This document shows, piece after piece, positions 7,891 through 16,245 of a stretch of DNA of 64,000 nt. Position 1 is the first letter of the stretch. Every line of letters starts with the position of its first letter. The DNA is from Mangrovihabitans endophyticus. Its GTDB lineage: Bacteria; Actinomycetota; Actinomycetes; Mycobacteriales; Micromonosporaceae. Location: contig NZ_BMMX01000015.1 of the NCBI RefSeq assembly GCF_014646155.1, forward strand, positions 1 through 64,000, in the 5' to 3' direction. The notes under the pieces were generated by a model that worked only from the letters and a program-made list of their open reading frames with translations, was not told the origin of the DNA and did not search any database. Both the position numbers and the translations under genes were made by a program.

Positions 7891-8643
7891 TCACGCGCCC
7901 GGCGTGTGGCTCCATTGCAGGGACACGCCGGTCGCGGCGCGCTCCGCCCGGATCTCCATCACGCTGCCCGGGATGGTGGCCCGGTCGACCAGCACCGGGC
8001 GGCCGTCCAGGCCGTACGTGATCCGGTCGGACACGAACACCGGCGTGCCGACCGGCTGGCCCAGCATCGCGGCGATGTCCTCGTCGAGCAGCCCCGGCCG
8101 CACGGACTCGGACGCGCGGTGCACCACCACCCCCCGCTCGGCGAGGATCGCGTACAGCGAAGGGCCGCCGAGGTCCACGTCCGCCAACTCGCTCGCGAAC
8201 GGGTCCGGCACCCAGGACACCTGGTGCACGGCGGGCCGCCCGGAGAGCAGACGCAGCCGACACAGCCGGAGCACCGGGTGGGTCTGCGCCGTCCCGAGCA
8301 CCGCGGCGACCCAGGCCGGCGGACGACTTCGCCGCCGGTCGAGGACGCGGGTGGTCACCGTACGGCCCTGCGCCCGCAGGTCCTCGGCCAGCCCGCGCAG
8401 CGTGTCCAGGCGGTAGGCCAGCCGTGGCCCGGTGACGAAGGTGCCGCGGCCCGGCTCCTGCGAGATCAGGCCGTCGTCCTCCAGTTGCTGGAGCGCTTGG
8501 CGCAGGGTGGCGAGGGTGACGCCGTACGCCGAGCTCAACTGCTTCTGCGGCGGCAGGGTCGAGCCCGGCGCCAGCTCCCCGGAACCGATCCGCCGGGTCA
8601 GGTCCTCGGCGATCGTTCGATACTTCGGCGTACGGCCCGTCAT
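7891..8643 (-). CDS. GntR family regulator, HutC subfamily (UTRA domain)
   Basis: A 250-residue transcription factor. Residues 8-70 are a winged helix of GntR type (KYRTIAEDLTRRI, then YGVTLATLRQALQQLEDDGL and the wing GRGTFV). Residues 90-245 are a UTRA ligand domain of the HutC/FarR class, recognisable from the RLRLLSGRPAVHQVSWVP and ERGVVVHRASESVRP segments. Its ATG overlaps the stop of the upstream phosphodiesterase gene (ATGA), so the two form one operon. The effector is unknown. It converges on the SDR gene with only ten bases between them. Confidence 0.88.
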   Translation of the reverse strand: MTGRTPKYRTIAEDLTRRIGSGELAPGSTLPPQKQLSSAYGVTLATLRQALQQLEDDGLISQEPGRGTFVTGPRLAYRLDTLRGLAEDLRAQGRTVTTRVLDRRRSRPPAWVAAVLGTAQTHPVLRLCRLRLLSGRPAVHQVSWVPDPFASELADVDLGGPSLYAILAERGVVVHRASESVRPGLLDEDIAAMLGQPVGTPVFVSDRITYGLDGRPVLVDRATIPGSVMEIRAERAATGVSLQWSHTPGA

Positions 8644-10796
8644 GGCGCCCGCCGCCGCGTCGCCAGGTCGAGGACCGACGGACCGTCACCGGCCGGGACG
8701 TCGCCGGTGGGCACAGCCTCGTCCACGGCGGCCGGTTCGATCTCCGGGGGGTCCGGCGGCTGTGGTTCCGCACCGGCGGCCTCCGCCGCGTCGTCTCGCA
8801 GTCCCAGCATCGCCAGCCACTCCACCAACTGCCGGTGCACGGCATCCGGGCCGTTCAGCTCGTCGGTCAGCAACGGCCAGTCCGTCGGGTGCACCAGCAC
8901 CGCGTCGGTCTGCCAGCCGCCGAGGCCGCCGTGCGAGCCGACCAGTTCCTCGAACGCCGACACCTCCTGGGTCACCGGGTCGATCGCGCTGATCACCACC
9001 AGATCACCGACGTGCGCGGTCTCCTGGTGGCGGAGCAGGTCGGCGCGGGCGTTCGGCCCGTACGGCAGGAGCGGGTCGATGCCCTCCACATGCCCGTCAC
9101 GCAGCCGGTGCGTACCGGCCGTGCCGAAGGCGACCGGGCCGTCGGCGCTGTCCACGACCACCAGGCCGATGCCCGGGTGGGCGGCCAGCCCGGGGATCAG
9201 CGCCGGGTATTCGCGCTCGATCGCGTCCCGGGCCTGACGCGTCCGGCTGCGCGTCAGATAGAGCAACGCCAGGTTGCCCGACGACACCACCAGCAGCGGT
9301 GCCACCGGCGACGTCGGGAACTCGTGCTCCGTCGCGGCCTCGTCCTCGGCGGCGATGCGCGGCGCATCGGCGCCGTCCGGAGCGGTCAGCCGACGGACCA
9401 CATCGTCCAGGGTTTCCCCGTGCCGCTGGCGGAAGGTGGCACCCTGACTCTGCCCGTGGTCGGAGAGGATCACCAGGTGGTAGCGGCGGGCCGCCTCCGG
9501 CGCCAGCCGGCCGAGCACGCCGAGCATCCGGTCCAGGCTCTCCAACTGCCGCATCGACTCCGGTCGTGCCGGGCCCGCGTGGTGCGCCACCTCGTCGTAG
9601 TCCACCAGGTCGCAGTAGATCGCCGGCGCTCCCCGCGCCATCTGCTCGGCGATCAGCGAGACGTTCACGTCCCGCAGCAGCATCGAGGCCGGGCGCAGCG
9701 CCAGGAAGGCACCCGACCGGCTGACCCGCGGCACCAGGTTGCGCCGGCGCTGCAGCCGGGCCTGGTGCAACTCGGTGAAGACCTCCCCGACGCCGAGGAC
9801 CAGGGCGCGGGTGAAGCCGTACGGCGAAGCCATGAACGTGGCCCACCCGCGTGCCGAGCGGCCGGGCAGCGCGGCGTGGCTCACCGTGAGCAGATTGATC
9901 TCGGCGTCGCCGGAGAACGCGTTGCCGATGCTCACCCCGCCCCGGCACAGCAGACCCCGTCTGTCGGTCAGGCGCTGCTGAATCACCGCCGCGTCCCGCG
10001 GGCGGTTGGAGACCATGAGCTTGCCGGTGTCCTTCTCAAACCAGCGGAAACCGGGTATCTGCTGGGACGCGGCATGCAGGATGCCCGCCTGTGCCGCGGG
10101 CGTGGTGGACGGCAGTCCGGTGTGCCAGCCTCGCATCGTGTGACTGCCGGAGCGCAGCCACTGGCCGAGCGTGGGCAGGTTGCCCGCCCGCACCGCCCAG
10201 CGCAGCACCGGCTCGGCGACCCCATCCAACTGCACCATCAGCATGCCGGGCTCCATGCCCGGCCGCGGACGACGCAGCGTGAGCCAGCGCCCGCCGGCGC
10301 GCCGAGCCTGTCGGCGCCGCACGCCGCGCATGAGTCGCCGCGCCTCCCGGACGAACGTGTCGTCCCGGCCGCTGTCCGCCATCCAGTCGAGGATCGCCGC
10401 GAAGACCACGGCCAGAATCGCCGCGGCCACGGTCATCGGAAGATTGCTGATCCGGTTGGCCGGGTCCAGTTCCAGCGCCACCGCGATGACCGCGACCTGG
10501 GCGATGACGCCGAGCAGCATCGCGCCCCAGCCGCCCAGCGCGGTGATGCCGACGAGCAGCAGCGGGCGAAGCACGGCACCCACGAGCGCCACCAGGCCGA
10601 CCAGGCCGAGCGTGTCCACCACGTCGGCGCTGGCCACGCCGGGCATCAGCCACAGCGTCAGGGTGAGCACCACGAAGGTGACGGTGGCGCTCCGCAGCAC
10701 GGCGCGGAGACGATTGACGATCCGTTGCCAGCTCAGCAGCGCACGCAACTCGCCGCGCCAGCTCCGGGCGAGTTCGGGCGGAGTGCGTACGGCCAC
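8640..10796 (-). CDS. Membrane protein: holin-like helices fused to an alkaline-phosphatase-superfamily phosphodiesterase
   Basis: About 718 residues. The first 130 carry four hydrophobic helices of the mycobacterial 4-TM phage-holin-like type (VTFVVLTLTLWLMPG onward). The rest is an alkaline-phosphatase/nucleotide-pyrophosphatase fold: MLMVQLDGVAEPVLRWAV supplies the first metal-binding Asp, LPSTTPAAQAG the nucleophile Thr region, IYCDLVDYDEVAHHAGP and VILSDHGQSQGATFRQRHG the remaining metal ligands. It probably hydrolyses a phosphodiester or releases a phospho-group at the membrane. I start at GTG 10796 because the upstream in-frame extension to 10877 is Cys/Arg-rich and not membrane-protein-like. 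Its stop overlaps the GntR start. Confidence 0.78.
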   Translation of the reverse strand: MAVRTPPELARSWRGELRALLSWQRIVNRLRAVLRSATVTFVVLTLTLWLMPGVASADVVDTLGLVGLVALVGAVLRPLLLVGITALGGWGAMLLGVIAQVAVIAVALELDPANRISNLPMTVAAAILAVVFAAILDWMADSGRDDTFVREARRLMRGVRRRQARRAGGRWLTLRRPRPGMEPGMLMVQLDGVAEPVLRWAVRAGNLPTLGQWLRSGSHTMRGWHTGLPSTTPAAQAGILHAASQQIPGFRWFEKDTGKLMVSNRPRDAAVIQQRLTDRRGLLCRGGVSIGNAFSGDAEINLLTVSHAALPGRSARGWATFMASPYGFTRALVLGVGEVFTELHQARLQRRRNLVPRVSRSGAFLALRPASMLLRDVNVSLIAEQMARGAPAIYCDLVDYDEVAHHAGPARPESMRQLESLDRMLGVLGRLAPEAARRYHLVILSDHGQSQGATFRQRHGETLDDVVRRLTAPDGADAPRIAAEDEAATEHEFPTSPVAPLLVVSSGNLALLYLTRSRTRQARDAIEREYPALIPGLAAHPGIGLVVVDSADGPVAFGTAGTHRLRDGHVEGIDPLLPYGPNARADLLRHQETAHVGDLVVISAIDPVTQEVSAFEELVGSHGGLGGWQTDAVLVHPTDWPLLTDELNGPDAVHRQLVEWLAMLGLRDDAAEAAGAEPQPPDPPEIEPAAVDEAVPTGDVPAGDGPSVLDLATRRRAP

Positions 10797-10984
10797 GGGC
10801 AAACAATCGCACAGCCGAGCGCAACGAGTGTGCCCGCGTCGCCAAGGACACGCCCGTGTCACCTCGCGGGCGTGCACCAGGGATCAACGCCGGAGCGGCA
10901 CGGAACCGGCGCGGGGGGTTCTTCGTCGGAGTGGACAGGACGCGACGGTGGAGGTGCGTGGTGCGACGGTGGCAGGGGCGAACG

Positions 10985-11593
10985 GTGAGCAGACTTTCCC
11001 GAGCAGAGGGTGCCGGTCCGCCGCCCGCGGCCATTCCCGCACACGCGCTGCGAGCTTGGTCGGGCACCCTGGCATGCGCCGCAGCCTTCGCGGCCGGCTG
11101 CGCCGGGCCCGGCACCGGCGGAGCTGCCGAGCCCGCCGCTTCACCACCCGATGCTGCCGCTTCGATGCCCGGTCCCGCGGCCTCGCTGCCCGGCGGCACC
11201 CCGCACACCGCCGCCGCACCGGGATCGTGGCAGGAACCGACGGTCTACTCGTTCACCCTGGAGTCGTCCTGCGGCGAGCGGGCCCTGATCGGCACCTACC
11301 GCGTCGGTGTCAAGGACGGGCTGGTGGTGCGCACCATCGGGCTGGACGATGCGGCCCGCCGGGCGCTCATGCTGCGACTGGCGCAACTGGTGCCGACGCT
11401 GGCGCAGATGCGTACCGAGGCTCAGGCGGCCATGCGCGAGGGCGCGGACGAGGTGATCGTCCGGCGGGACCCGGCGGACGGCCACCCGACCTCGGTCCGC
11501 ATCGATCCGGATTCGGCCGCCGTGGACGACGAGACCTGCTATGAGATCACCGACTATGCGGTGGGGAAGCTGCCGGCACCCAGCGCGACCTGA
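10985..11593 (+). CDS. Secreted lipoprotein with a DUF6174-like domain
   Basis: About 202 residues. A basic N-terminus and hydrophobic stretch end in the lipobox AAGC, followed by a Pro/Ala/Ser-rich linker. The folded part begins VYSFTLESSCGERALIGTYR and ends near DDETCYEITDY, with two cysteines that could form a disulfide. The pattern of a Y-x-F stretch, a Cys, then VGVKDGLVV resembles DUF6174 lipoproteins of actinomycetes, function unknown. The GTG at 10985 has AGGGG seven bases upstream; longer in-frame starts exist but would put a long Arg-rich stretch before the signal peptide. It is divergent from the phosphodiesterase gene. Confidence 0.7.
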   Translation: MSRLSRAEGAGPPPAAIPAHALRAWSGTLACAAAFAAGCAGPGTGGAAEPAASPPDAAASMPGPAASLPGGTPHTAAAPGSWQEPTVYSFTLESSCGERALIGTYRVGVKDGLVVRTIGLDDAARRALMLRLAQLVPTLAQMRTEAQAAMREGADEVIVRRDPADGHPTSVRIDPDSAAVDDETCYEITDYAVGKLPAPSAT

Positions 11594-11640
11594 CCCGCCA
11601 GAACAGGCCCAGCGCGCCCCGACCGCGAGACCGCGAGCGG

Positions 11641-12402
11641 TCAGCCGATCATCAGCCACACGTCGTCGATCGCGCCCTGAAACTGGTCGTTGTCGTAATA
11701 GCCGCCCTTGCCGCCGATGCTCAGCGGATGGCTGTTGGCCACCGACAGCGTCGTGGGTACCCAGGCGCGTCCGCGAACCATGCCGTCCACGATGATGGTG
11801 AAGACCGATCGGGACCGGCGGCAGGAGACGTCGTGCCAGGCGCCGTCGGCGACCGGTACGGCGCTGCGGACGATCCTGATCTGCGTGTCGTGCCGACCCA
11901 CCAGGACGCAACTGGGCTTGCCGGCGTATCCGTCGATCTGCAGTTTGTACTGGCTGCTGGTGGCCGAGTACCCCTTCTGCAGGATGTTCTGCCCCTTGCT
12001 GGTCTGGTCGCCGGGCAGCCGCACGGTGGCGCCGTACGCCAAGGACCGTCGCCAGGGGTTGAGGTCGCCCGCCGTACCACTCTGCAGCACCATCCTCGGG
12101 CATGACCGGCGCGCCGCGCAGGCGGTCGGGAGCTGGGCGGCCCGTCCGCCCGCACGCGGGACGGCGAGCCACTCGCCCCCGTTGCTGGCCGCCACCCGCA
12201 TGGCGTGGCCGCGGCCGGAGTCGTCGGCCACCGTGCCGCCGACGCGTCCGCTGTCGAACCGGTACAGGGCGACCAACTCCCGACTGTCCCCGGACCGCCG
12301 CGCGACCGCCGCGCCGGGCATGGCGAGCGGCGCGACGAGGAGCGGTACGGAGAGGGCCGCGACGGCGGCCAGGCGTCGAGAAAGCATGACCGAATTATGC
12401 AT
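11641..12402 (-). CDS. Secreted LamG/concanavalin-A-like domain protein
   Basis: About 253 residues with a signal peptide (LAAVAALSVPLLVAPLAMPG, cleavage near AVA). The mature protein is one concanavalin-A-like jellyroll: LVALYRFDSGRVGGTVADDS at the start, NILQKGYSATSSQYKLQIDG and WHDVSCRRSRSVFTIIVDG in the middle, and the closing strand QFQGAIDDVWLMIG. Four cysteines could form disulfides. Such lectin-like folds bind glycans or peptides outside the cell; no catalytic residues are evident. I use ATG 12402; ATG 12387 is an alternative that still leaves a full signal peptide. The gene stands alone. Confidence 0.75.
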   Translation of the reverse strand: MHNSVMLSRRLAAVAALSVPLLVAPLAMPGAAVARRSGDSRELVALYRFDSGRVGGTVADDSGRGHAMRVAASNGGEWLAVPRAGGRAAQLPTACAARRSCPRMVLQSGTAGDLNPWRRSLAYGATVRLPGDQTSKGQNILQKGYSATSSQYKLQIDGYAGKPSCVLVGRHDTQIRIVRSAVPVADGAWHDVSCRRSRSVFTIIVDGMVRGRAWVPTTLSVANSHPLSIGGKGGYYDNDQFQGAIDDVWLMIG

Positions 12403-12457
12403 TAAGTCCGTATTACCACCGGGCAAACCGCTTGTCGGTGCACCCGGCTCCCGCCGA

Positions 12458-13777
12458 TCACTGCCGCTTCTGGGCGATCGGAGTGTTCGGGGCGGCCTGC
12501 GGATTCGCGCTGTCCAGCGGAACCGCCGCCGCGGACACCAAGCCGAGCTGCACACCCTGCCGCGGCAGCACCGTGCTCAGCAACCAGTCCGCCGCGACCC
12601 GTACGCGGTTGCCGGGCATCGACCACAGGTGGTATCCACGCGTCGCAACCTTCGCCGGGAAACCGGACATCTGCACACCCAGCGGATTCGCCGCCGAGTC
12701 ATATCCGCCGAGGTCCACCACGAAGCCGAGGTCGCTGTGCTTGTACGGACGGCGACGGCCGTGTCCGTACGAGGCCGCGATGTTGCGCGCAACGGTCTGC
12801 CCCTGCCGCGTGGCGTGCTGCGCGGTCATGCCGGTGATCTCCCCGGGCCGGGTCAGGTCGGGCACCGCCGCCGCGTCACCGCAGGCGTACACGTCCGGGT
12901 ATCCGGGGACGGTGAGGAACTCGTCCACCACCAGCCGCCCCTTCTCGGTCTTCAGCCCGAGGCTCTCCACCAGCGGGTCCGGCCGCACGCCGACACACCA
13001 GATCAGCGACTTGGTGGGCACGAACTCACCGTCGCTCAGATGCACGCCGTCCGGCGTGGCCTCCTGCACGCTGGTTCCGGTACGGATCTCCACGCCCCGT
13101 TCGCGCAGCACCTCGTCCGCGGCGCTGCCGAGGCGCTCGTCGAGCTGGGGCAGCACCCGATCCGCGATGTCGATCAGCAACCAGCGGGGGCGTCCGCGCA
13201 GACGGTCACGGTGCCGCGTGAGCGCGTCGGTGTAGAGCACGCCCTGGGCGGCCACCTCGGTGCCGGTGTATCCCGCGCCGACCACCACGAAGGTGCACCG
13301 CGCGTCACGCTCCCCGTCGGTCGCGGCGGTGTCCGCCATCTCGATCTGGCGTGTCATGTGGTCACGCAGATACAACGCCTCGGAGATGCCGCGGAAGCCG
13401 TGGGCGTACTCCGTCACGCCGGGCACCGGCAGCAACTGGTTCACGCTGCCCGCGGCGATGACCAGCCGGTGGTAGCCGATGGTGCCGGTCCCGCCCTCCG
13501 GGTCCTCGTAGCTGACCGTGCGCGCGTCCAGGTCGAAATGGTTGACCTCACCCAGGATCACCCGCACGTTCGGCAGCGTGCCGGCCAGCGACACGGACAC
13601 CCGGCGCGGCTCCAGGATGCCCGCCGCCACCTCGGGCAGCAGCGGGAGGTAGAGGAAATAGTCGGTGGGGTTGATGATCACGATGTCGGCGCTGCCCCCG
13701 GAGAGCTGAGAGAGCTTGCGCGCGGCCTGGTAACCGGCGAAGCCGGCGCCGACGACCACGATCTTCGGGCGTGCCAT
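12458..13777 (-). CDS. Type II NADH dehydrogenase-like FAD oxidoreductase
   Basis: A 439-residue pyridine-nucleotide disulfide-family flavoprotein. The FAD Rossmann motif VVVGAGFAGYQAARKL begins at residue 6; a second nucleotide motif VVVGAGYTGTEVAAQ lies near 170; the FAD-closing block VYACGDAAAVPD is near 300, followed by TAQHATRQGQ. This order is typical of NDH-2 (Ndh), which passes electrons from NADH to quinones without pumping protons. The ATG at 13777 has GGAAGG at good spacing; an upstream in-frame ATG at 13807 has no such site. The C-terminal membrane-anchoring region is moderately hydrophobic. It lies downstream of the PTS operon on the same strand, after a hairpin. Confidence 0.85.
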   Translation of the reverse strand: MARPKIVVVGAGFAGYQAARKLSQLSGGSADIVIINPTDYFLYLPLLPEVAAGILEPRRVSVSLAGTLPNVRVILGEVNHFDLDARTVSYEDPEGGTGTIGYHRLVIAAGSVNQLLPVPGVTEYAHGFRGISEALYLRDHMTRQIEMADTAATDGERDARCTFVVVGAGYTGTEVAAQGVLYTDALTRHRDRLRGRPRWLLIDIADRVLPQLDERLGSAADEVLRERGVEIRTGTSVQEATPDGVHLSDGEFVPTKSLIWCVGVRPDPLVESLGLKTEKGRLVVDEFLTVPGYPDVYACGDAAAVPDLTRPGEITGMTAQHATRQGQTVARNIAASYGHGRRRPYKHSDLGFVVDLGGYDSAANPLGVQMSGFPAKVATRGYHLWSMPGNRVRVAADWLLSTVLPRQGVQLGLVSAAAVPLDSANPQAAPNTPIAQKRQ

Positions 13778-13845
13778 GGGATGTCCTTCCGCGTCGGCCG
13801 TTGCCACAGCGATTGCCCGGATCGCCGCCGGGAAAACGCGTCGCG

Positions 13846-13868
13846 CCGGCCGGTGACCGCACGGCCGG
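13846..13868 (-). terminator. Hairpin between the PTS operon and the NADH dehydrogenase gene
   Basis: CCGGCCG (13846-13852) pairs with CGGCCGG (13862-13868) across a 9-base loop, just after the EI stop. A second short stem (13816-13820 with 13828-13832) follows. Together they plausibly end the PTS transcript. Confidence 0.45.
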
Positions 13869-13873
13869 TCGGC

Positions 13874-15505
13874 TCAACCCACCGCGGCGCGGGCGGCGGC
13901 CGGGTCACCCGCGGCGAGCGCCGCCTGTGCCGCCCGGCGACATTCGTCCATGGACCGCTCGGCCAGTGCGGCGCGGATGTCGGCGATCGCCCGCGGCGCC
14001 ATGGACAGGCTGGTGACCCCGAGCCCGGCCAGCACCACCGCAAACGCCGGGTCGGCCGCCGCCTCGCCGCACACGCCGACCGGGCGGCCCACCGCCGCAC
14101 CGGCCGCCGCGCAAAGCGCCACCAGGGACAACAGCGCGGGCTGCCACGGATCCAGCAGATCCGCCAGCTCGCCGCTGCGCCGGTCGGCGGCGAACGCGTA
14201 CTGGCTCAGATCGTTCGTGCCGACGCTGAGGAAGTCGACCACCTGCAACAACTCGGCGGCCCGGACCGCCGCGGCGGGCACCTCGACCATGGCGCCGACC
14301 GTGGCCAGCCCCGCATCGCGGCACAGCGCCGCGAACGACGCCGCCTCGGCAACCGTGGTCACCATCGGCGCCATCACCGACACCTTGGCTTCCGACTCGC
14401 GCGCGGCGACCGCGATCGCGGCGAGCTGCGTGGACAGGATGTCGGACCGGCGCCGGGCCACCCGCAGACCCCGGATGCCCAGGGCCGGGTTCGGCTCCTG
14501 GTTGTCGCGCAGGAACGGCAGGGGCTTGTCCGATCCGGCGTCGAACGTACGCACGATCACCGGCCGTCCGGACATCTCGCGGAAGACCGCCGAGTACGCG
14601 GCGATCTGTTCCTCCGGCGAGGGTGCCACGGTGTGGTGCTGGAACAGCATCTCGGTGCGGAACAGCCCCACCCCTTCGGCGGCGACACCCGTCAGTTCGT
14701 CGGCCGAGCCGATGTTCGCCAACAGCGCGATCGGCTGCCCGTCGCGGGTGCGTCCGGGGTCGCAACCCGGGGCGCCCTTCGCCGCGACCACCGGGGGGAC
14801 GGCCGAGGGCGGCTCGGCTGCAGCTTCACCGACCGTGACCCTGCCGGTGGTGCCGTCCACCGTGACCGTGGTGCCGTCCGCCACCTCCAGCACCGCACCG
14901 CCGCAGGCCACCACGGTCGGCAAGCCGCGGGCGCGGGCGAGGATCGCGGTGTGGCTGACGAAACTGCCCGCGGAGGTGACCACGGCGAGCACCCGTGTGG
15001 GATCGAGCAGCGCCGCGTCGGCGGGTGACACGTCCACCGCCACCAGCACGAACGGGTGACCGGGCTGAGGCAGTGTGGGCATCGGCACGCCGAGGCAGTG
15101 GGCGATCAGCCGATCGCGCACGTCGTCCAGGTCCGCCGCGCGCGCCGCGAGCAGCCCGCCGGCGTCGATGAGAGCGGATCGGTGCGACGCCAGCACCGCG
15201 GAGATCGCGTGCGGAGCCTGGTGGCCCTCGCCGATCGCCACGGCGATCTCGTCCAGCAGCGTACGGTCGGCGACCAGCGCCGCCTGGACGCGCAGGATCT
15301 CCGCCGTGGTGGGATCACCCGCTCGAACGGCGCGTGACTCGATGTCCGCGCGCACCGCGGCGACCGCGTCCGCGACGCGCGCACGCTCGGCGGCGGCGTC
15401 GGTGACCGGCCCGGGCGGCGGGAGCCGAGGCGGGTCGGCGAGACGGTACGCCGGACCCGTGACCGAACCCCCGCTGGCCCCGATGCCACGCAACTGCTCA
15501 CCCAT
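13874..15505 (-). CDS. ptsI: PTS enzyme I (phosphoenolpyruvate-protein phosphotransferase)
   Basis: A 543-residue EI, which takes phosphate from PEP onto a histidine and passes it to HPr. The N-terminal helical domain holds the HPr-binding region; the phosphorylated His is His185 in TSAGSFVSHTAILARARGLP. The C-terminal TIM barrel has the PEP-binding signatures LFRTEMLFQ, RTFDAGSDKPLPFL and DFLSVGTNDLSQYAFAADR. Length is close to the family norm. The ATG at 15505 overlaps the HPr stop by eight bases. Being encoded beside its own HPr and EII genes, it may serve this sugar system specifically or be the general EI of the cell. Confidence 0.93.
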   Translation of the reverse strand: MGEQLRGIGASGGSVTGPAYRLADPPRLPPPGPVTDAAAERARVADAVAAVRADIESRAVRAGDPTTAEILRVQAALVADRTLLDEIAVAIGEGHQAPHAISAVLASHRSALIDAGGLLAARAADLDDVRDRLIAHCLGVPMPTLPQPGHPFVLVAVDVSPADAALLDPTRVLAVVTSAGSFVSHTAILARARGLPTVVACGGAVLEVADGTTVTVDGTTGRVTVGEAAAEPPSAVPPVVAAKGAPGCDPGRTRDGQPIALLANIGSADELTGVAAEGVGLFRTEMLFQHHTVAPSPEEQIAAYSAVFREMSGRPVIVRTFDAGSDKPLPFLRDNQEPNPALGIRGLRVARRRSDILSTQLAAIAVAARESEAKVSVMAPMVTTVAEAASFAALCRDAGLATVGAMVEVPAAAVRAAELLQVVDFLSVGTNDLSQYAFAADRRSGELADLLDPWQPALLSLVALCAAAGAAVGRPVGVCGEAAADPAFAVVLAGLGVTSLSMAPRAIADIRAALAERSMDECRRAAQAALAAGDPAAARAAVG

Positions 15506-15776
15506 GGGCGCCCTCCGCGTCCAGGTCACGCTCCAGCAGGTCGGCGAGGCGGTCCAGGGCGGACGGAGCGCCCTCACCGAAGGCTTCCAGCACCAGCTCA
15601 GTGCCCCGCCCCGCGCCCAGCGTCAGCAGCGCGAGCAGACTGTCGGCGGGCACCGGCGGACGGCCCGGCACACGCACGGTGACCGGCACACCGAGCACGG
15701 CCGCCGCCCGCGCAATGGTGGCGGCGGCGCGCATATGCAGTCCGGTGCTGGTGCCGAGGGCGACGGTACGCATCAT
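15498..15776 (-). CDS. ptsH: HPr phosphocarrier protein
   Basis: A 92-residue HPr that relays phosphate from EI to EIIA. The active-site His14 is in STGLHMRAAATIA. The usual GLHARPA signature is altered: Met replaces Ala and Ala replaces Pro, while His and Arg remain. The remaining segments VTVRVPGRPPVPADSLLALL and LGAGRGTELVLEAFG fit the fold. The regulatory Ser46 region reads DSLLALLTLG, as is common. Start is ATG 15776 (ATG 15773 directly follows). It lies 37 bases after the EIIA gene and overlaps EI. Confidence 0.88.
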   Translation of the reverse strand: MMRTVALGTSTGLHMRAAATIARAAAVLGVPVTVRVPGRPPVPADSLLALLTLGAGRGTELVLEAFGEGAPSALDRLADLLERDLDAEGAHG

Positions 15777-15813
15777 GGCCGGGCCCGCTCTCGGCAACGG
15801 CGGCCGTCGCGGG

Positions 15814-16245
15814 TCACGTCGTCTCCCCGAGCATGCGGATCACGTCTTCCGGCGCAGCCGCCGAACGCAGTGCCGCCGCCCGCGGCGGATCGAGCAGGAT
15901 CGCGGCCAGGTTGGCCAGCATCTCGATGTGCCCGTCGCCACGCGCGGCGATCGCCACGCACATGGTCACCCGGGATCCGGCCCAGTCCACCCCGTCGGGC
16001 AGCCGCAGCACGGCGAGAGCGTCGCGCTGCACCAGCCGGCTGTCCATGCCGTGCGGGATGGCCACGCATTCACCGAGGTAGGTGGACATCAGCCGTTCCC
16101 GGTCCAGCATCGACGTTCGGTACGCCGGGGCCACCGCGCCGATGTCCTCCAGCACGTCGGCGCAGCGATGAATGGCCGCGGCCCGGTCCGGGGCGAATTC
16201 GGCCAGGCGGACCGCGTACGGGGAAAGCAGTGGACGAACGAGCAT
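15814..16245 (-). CDS. mtlF: PTS mannitol-type EIIA component
   Basis: A 143-residue EIIA of the mannitol/fructose family. The phosphorylated residue is His65 in LGECVAIPHGMDSR. The downstream segments GSRVTMCVAIAARGDGHIEMLANLA match the EIIA-Mtl fold. It receives phosphate from HPr and passes it to EIIB. Its ATG shares a base with the TGA of the preceding MgtE_N-like gene (TGATG). In many bacteria this domain is fused to EIIBC; here it is a separate gene. Confidence 0.88.
   Translation of the reverse strand: MLVRPLLSPYAVRLAEFAPDRAAAIHRCADVLEDIGAVAPAYRTSMLDRERLMSTYLGECVAIPHGMDSRLVQRDALAVLRLPDGVDWAGSRVTMCVAIAARGDGHIEMLANLAAILLDPPRAAALRSAAAPEDVIRMLGETT

Noticed and set aside
8835..10988. A very long open frame opposite the phosphodiesterase gene
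   Set aside because: Composition is His/Arg/Gln-rich, with no domain pattern, and it is a mirror of the high-GC coding strand. The opposite frame has clear membrane and phosphodiesterase motifs.
11708..15028. A 1,100-codon open frame antisense to the LamG, NADH dehydrogenase and EI genes
   Set aside because: It spans three well-supported genes of the other strand and shows only low-complexity Arg/His/Gly content; typical of GC-rich antisense frames.
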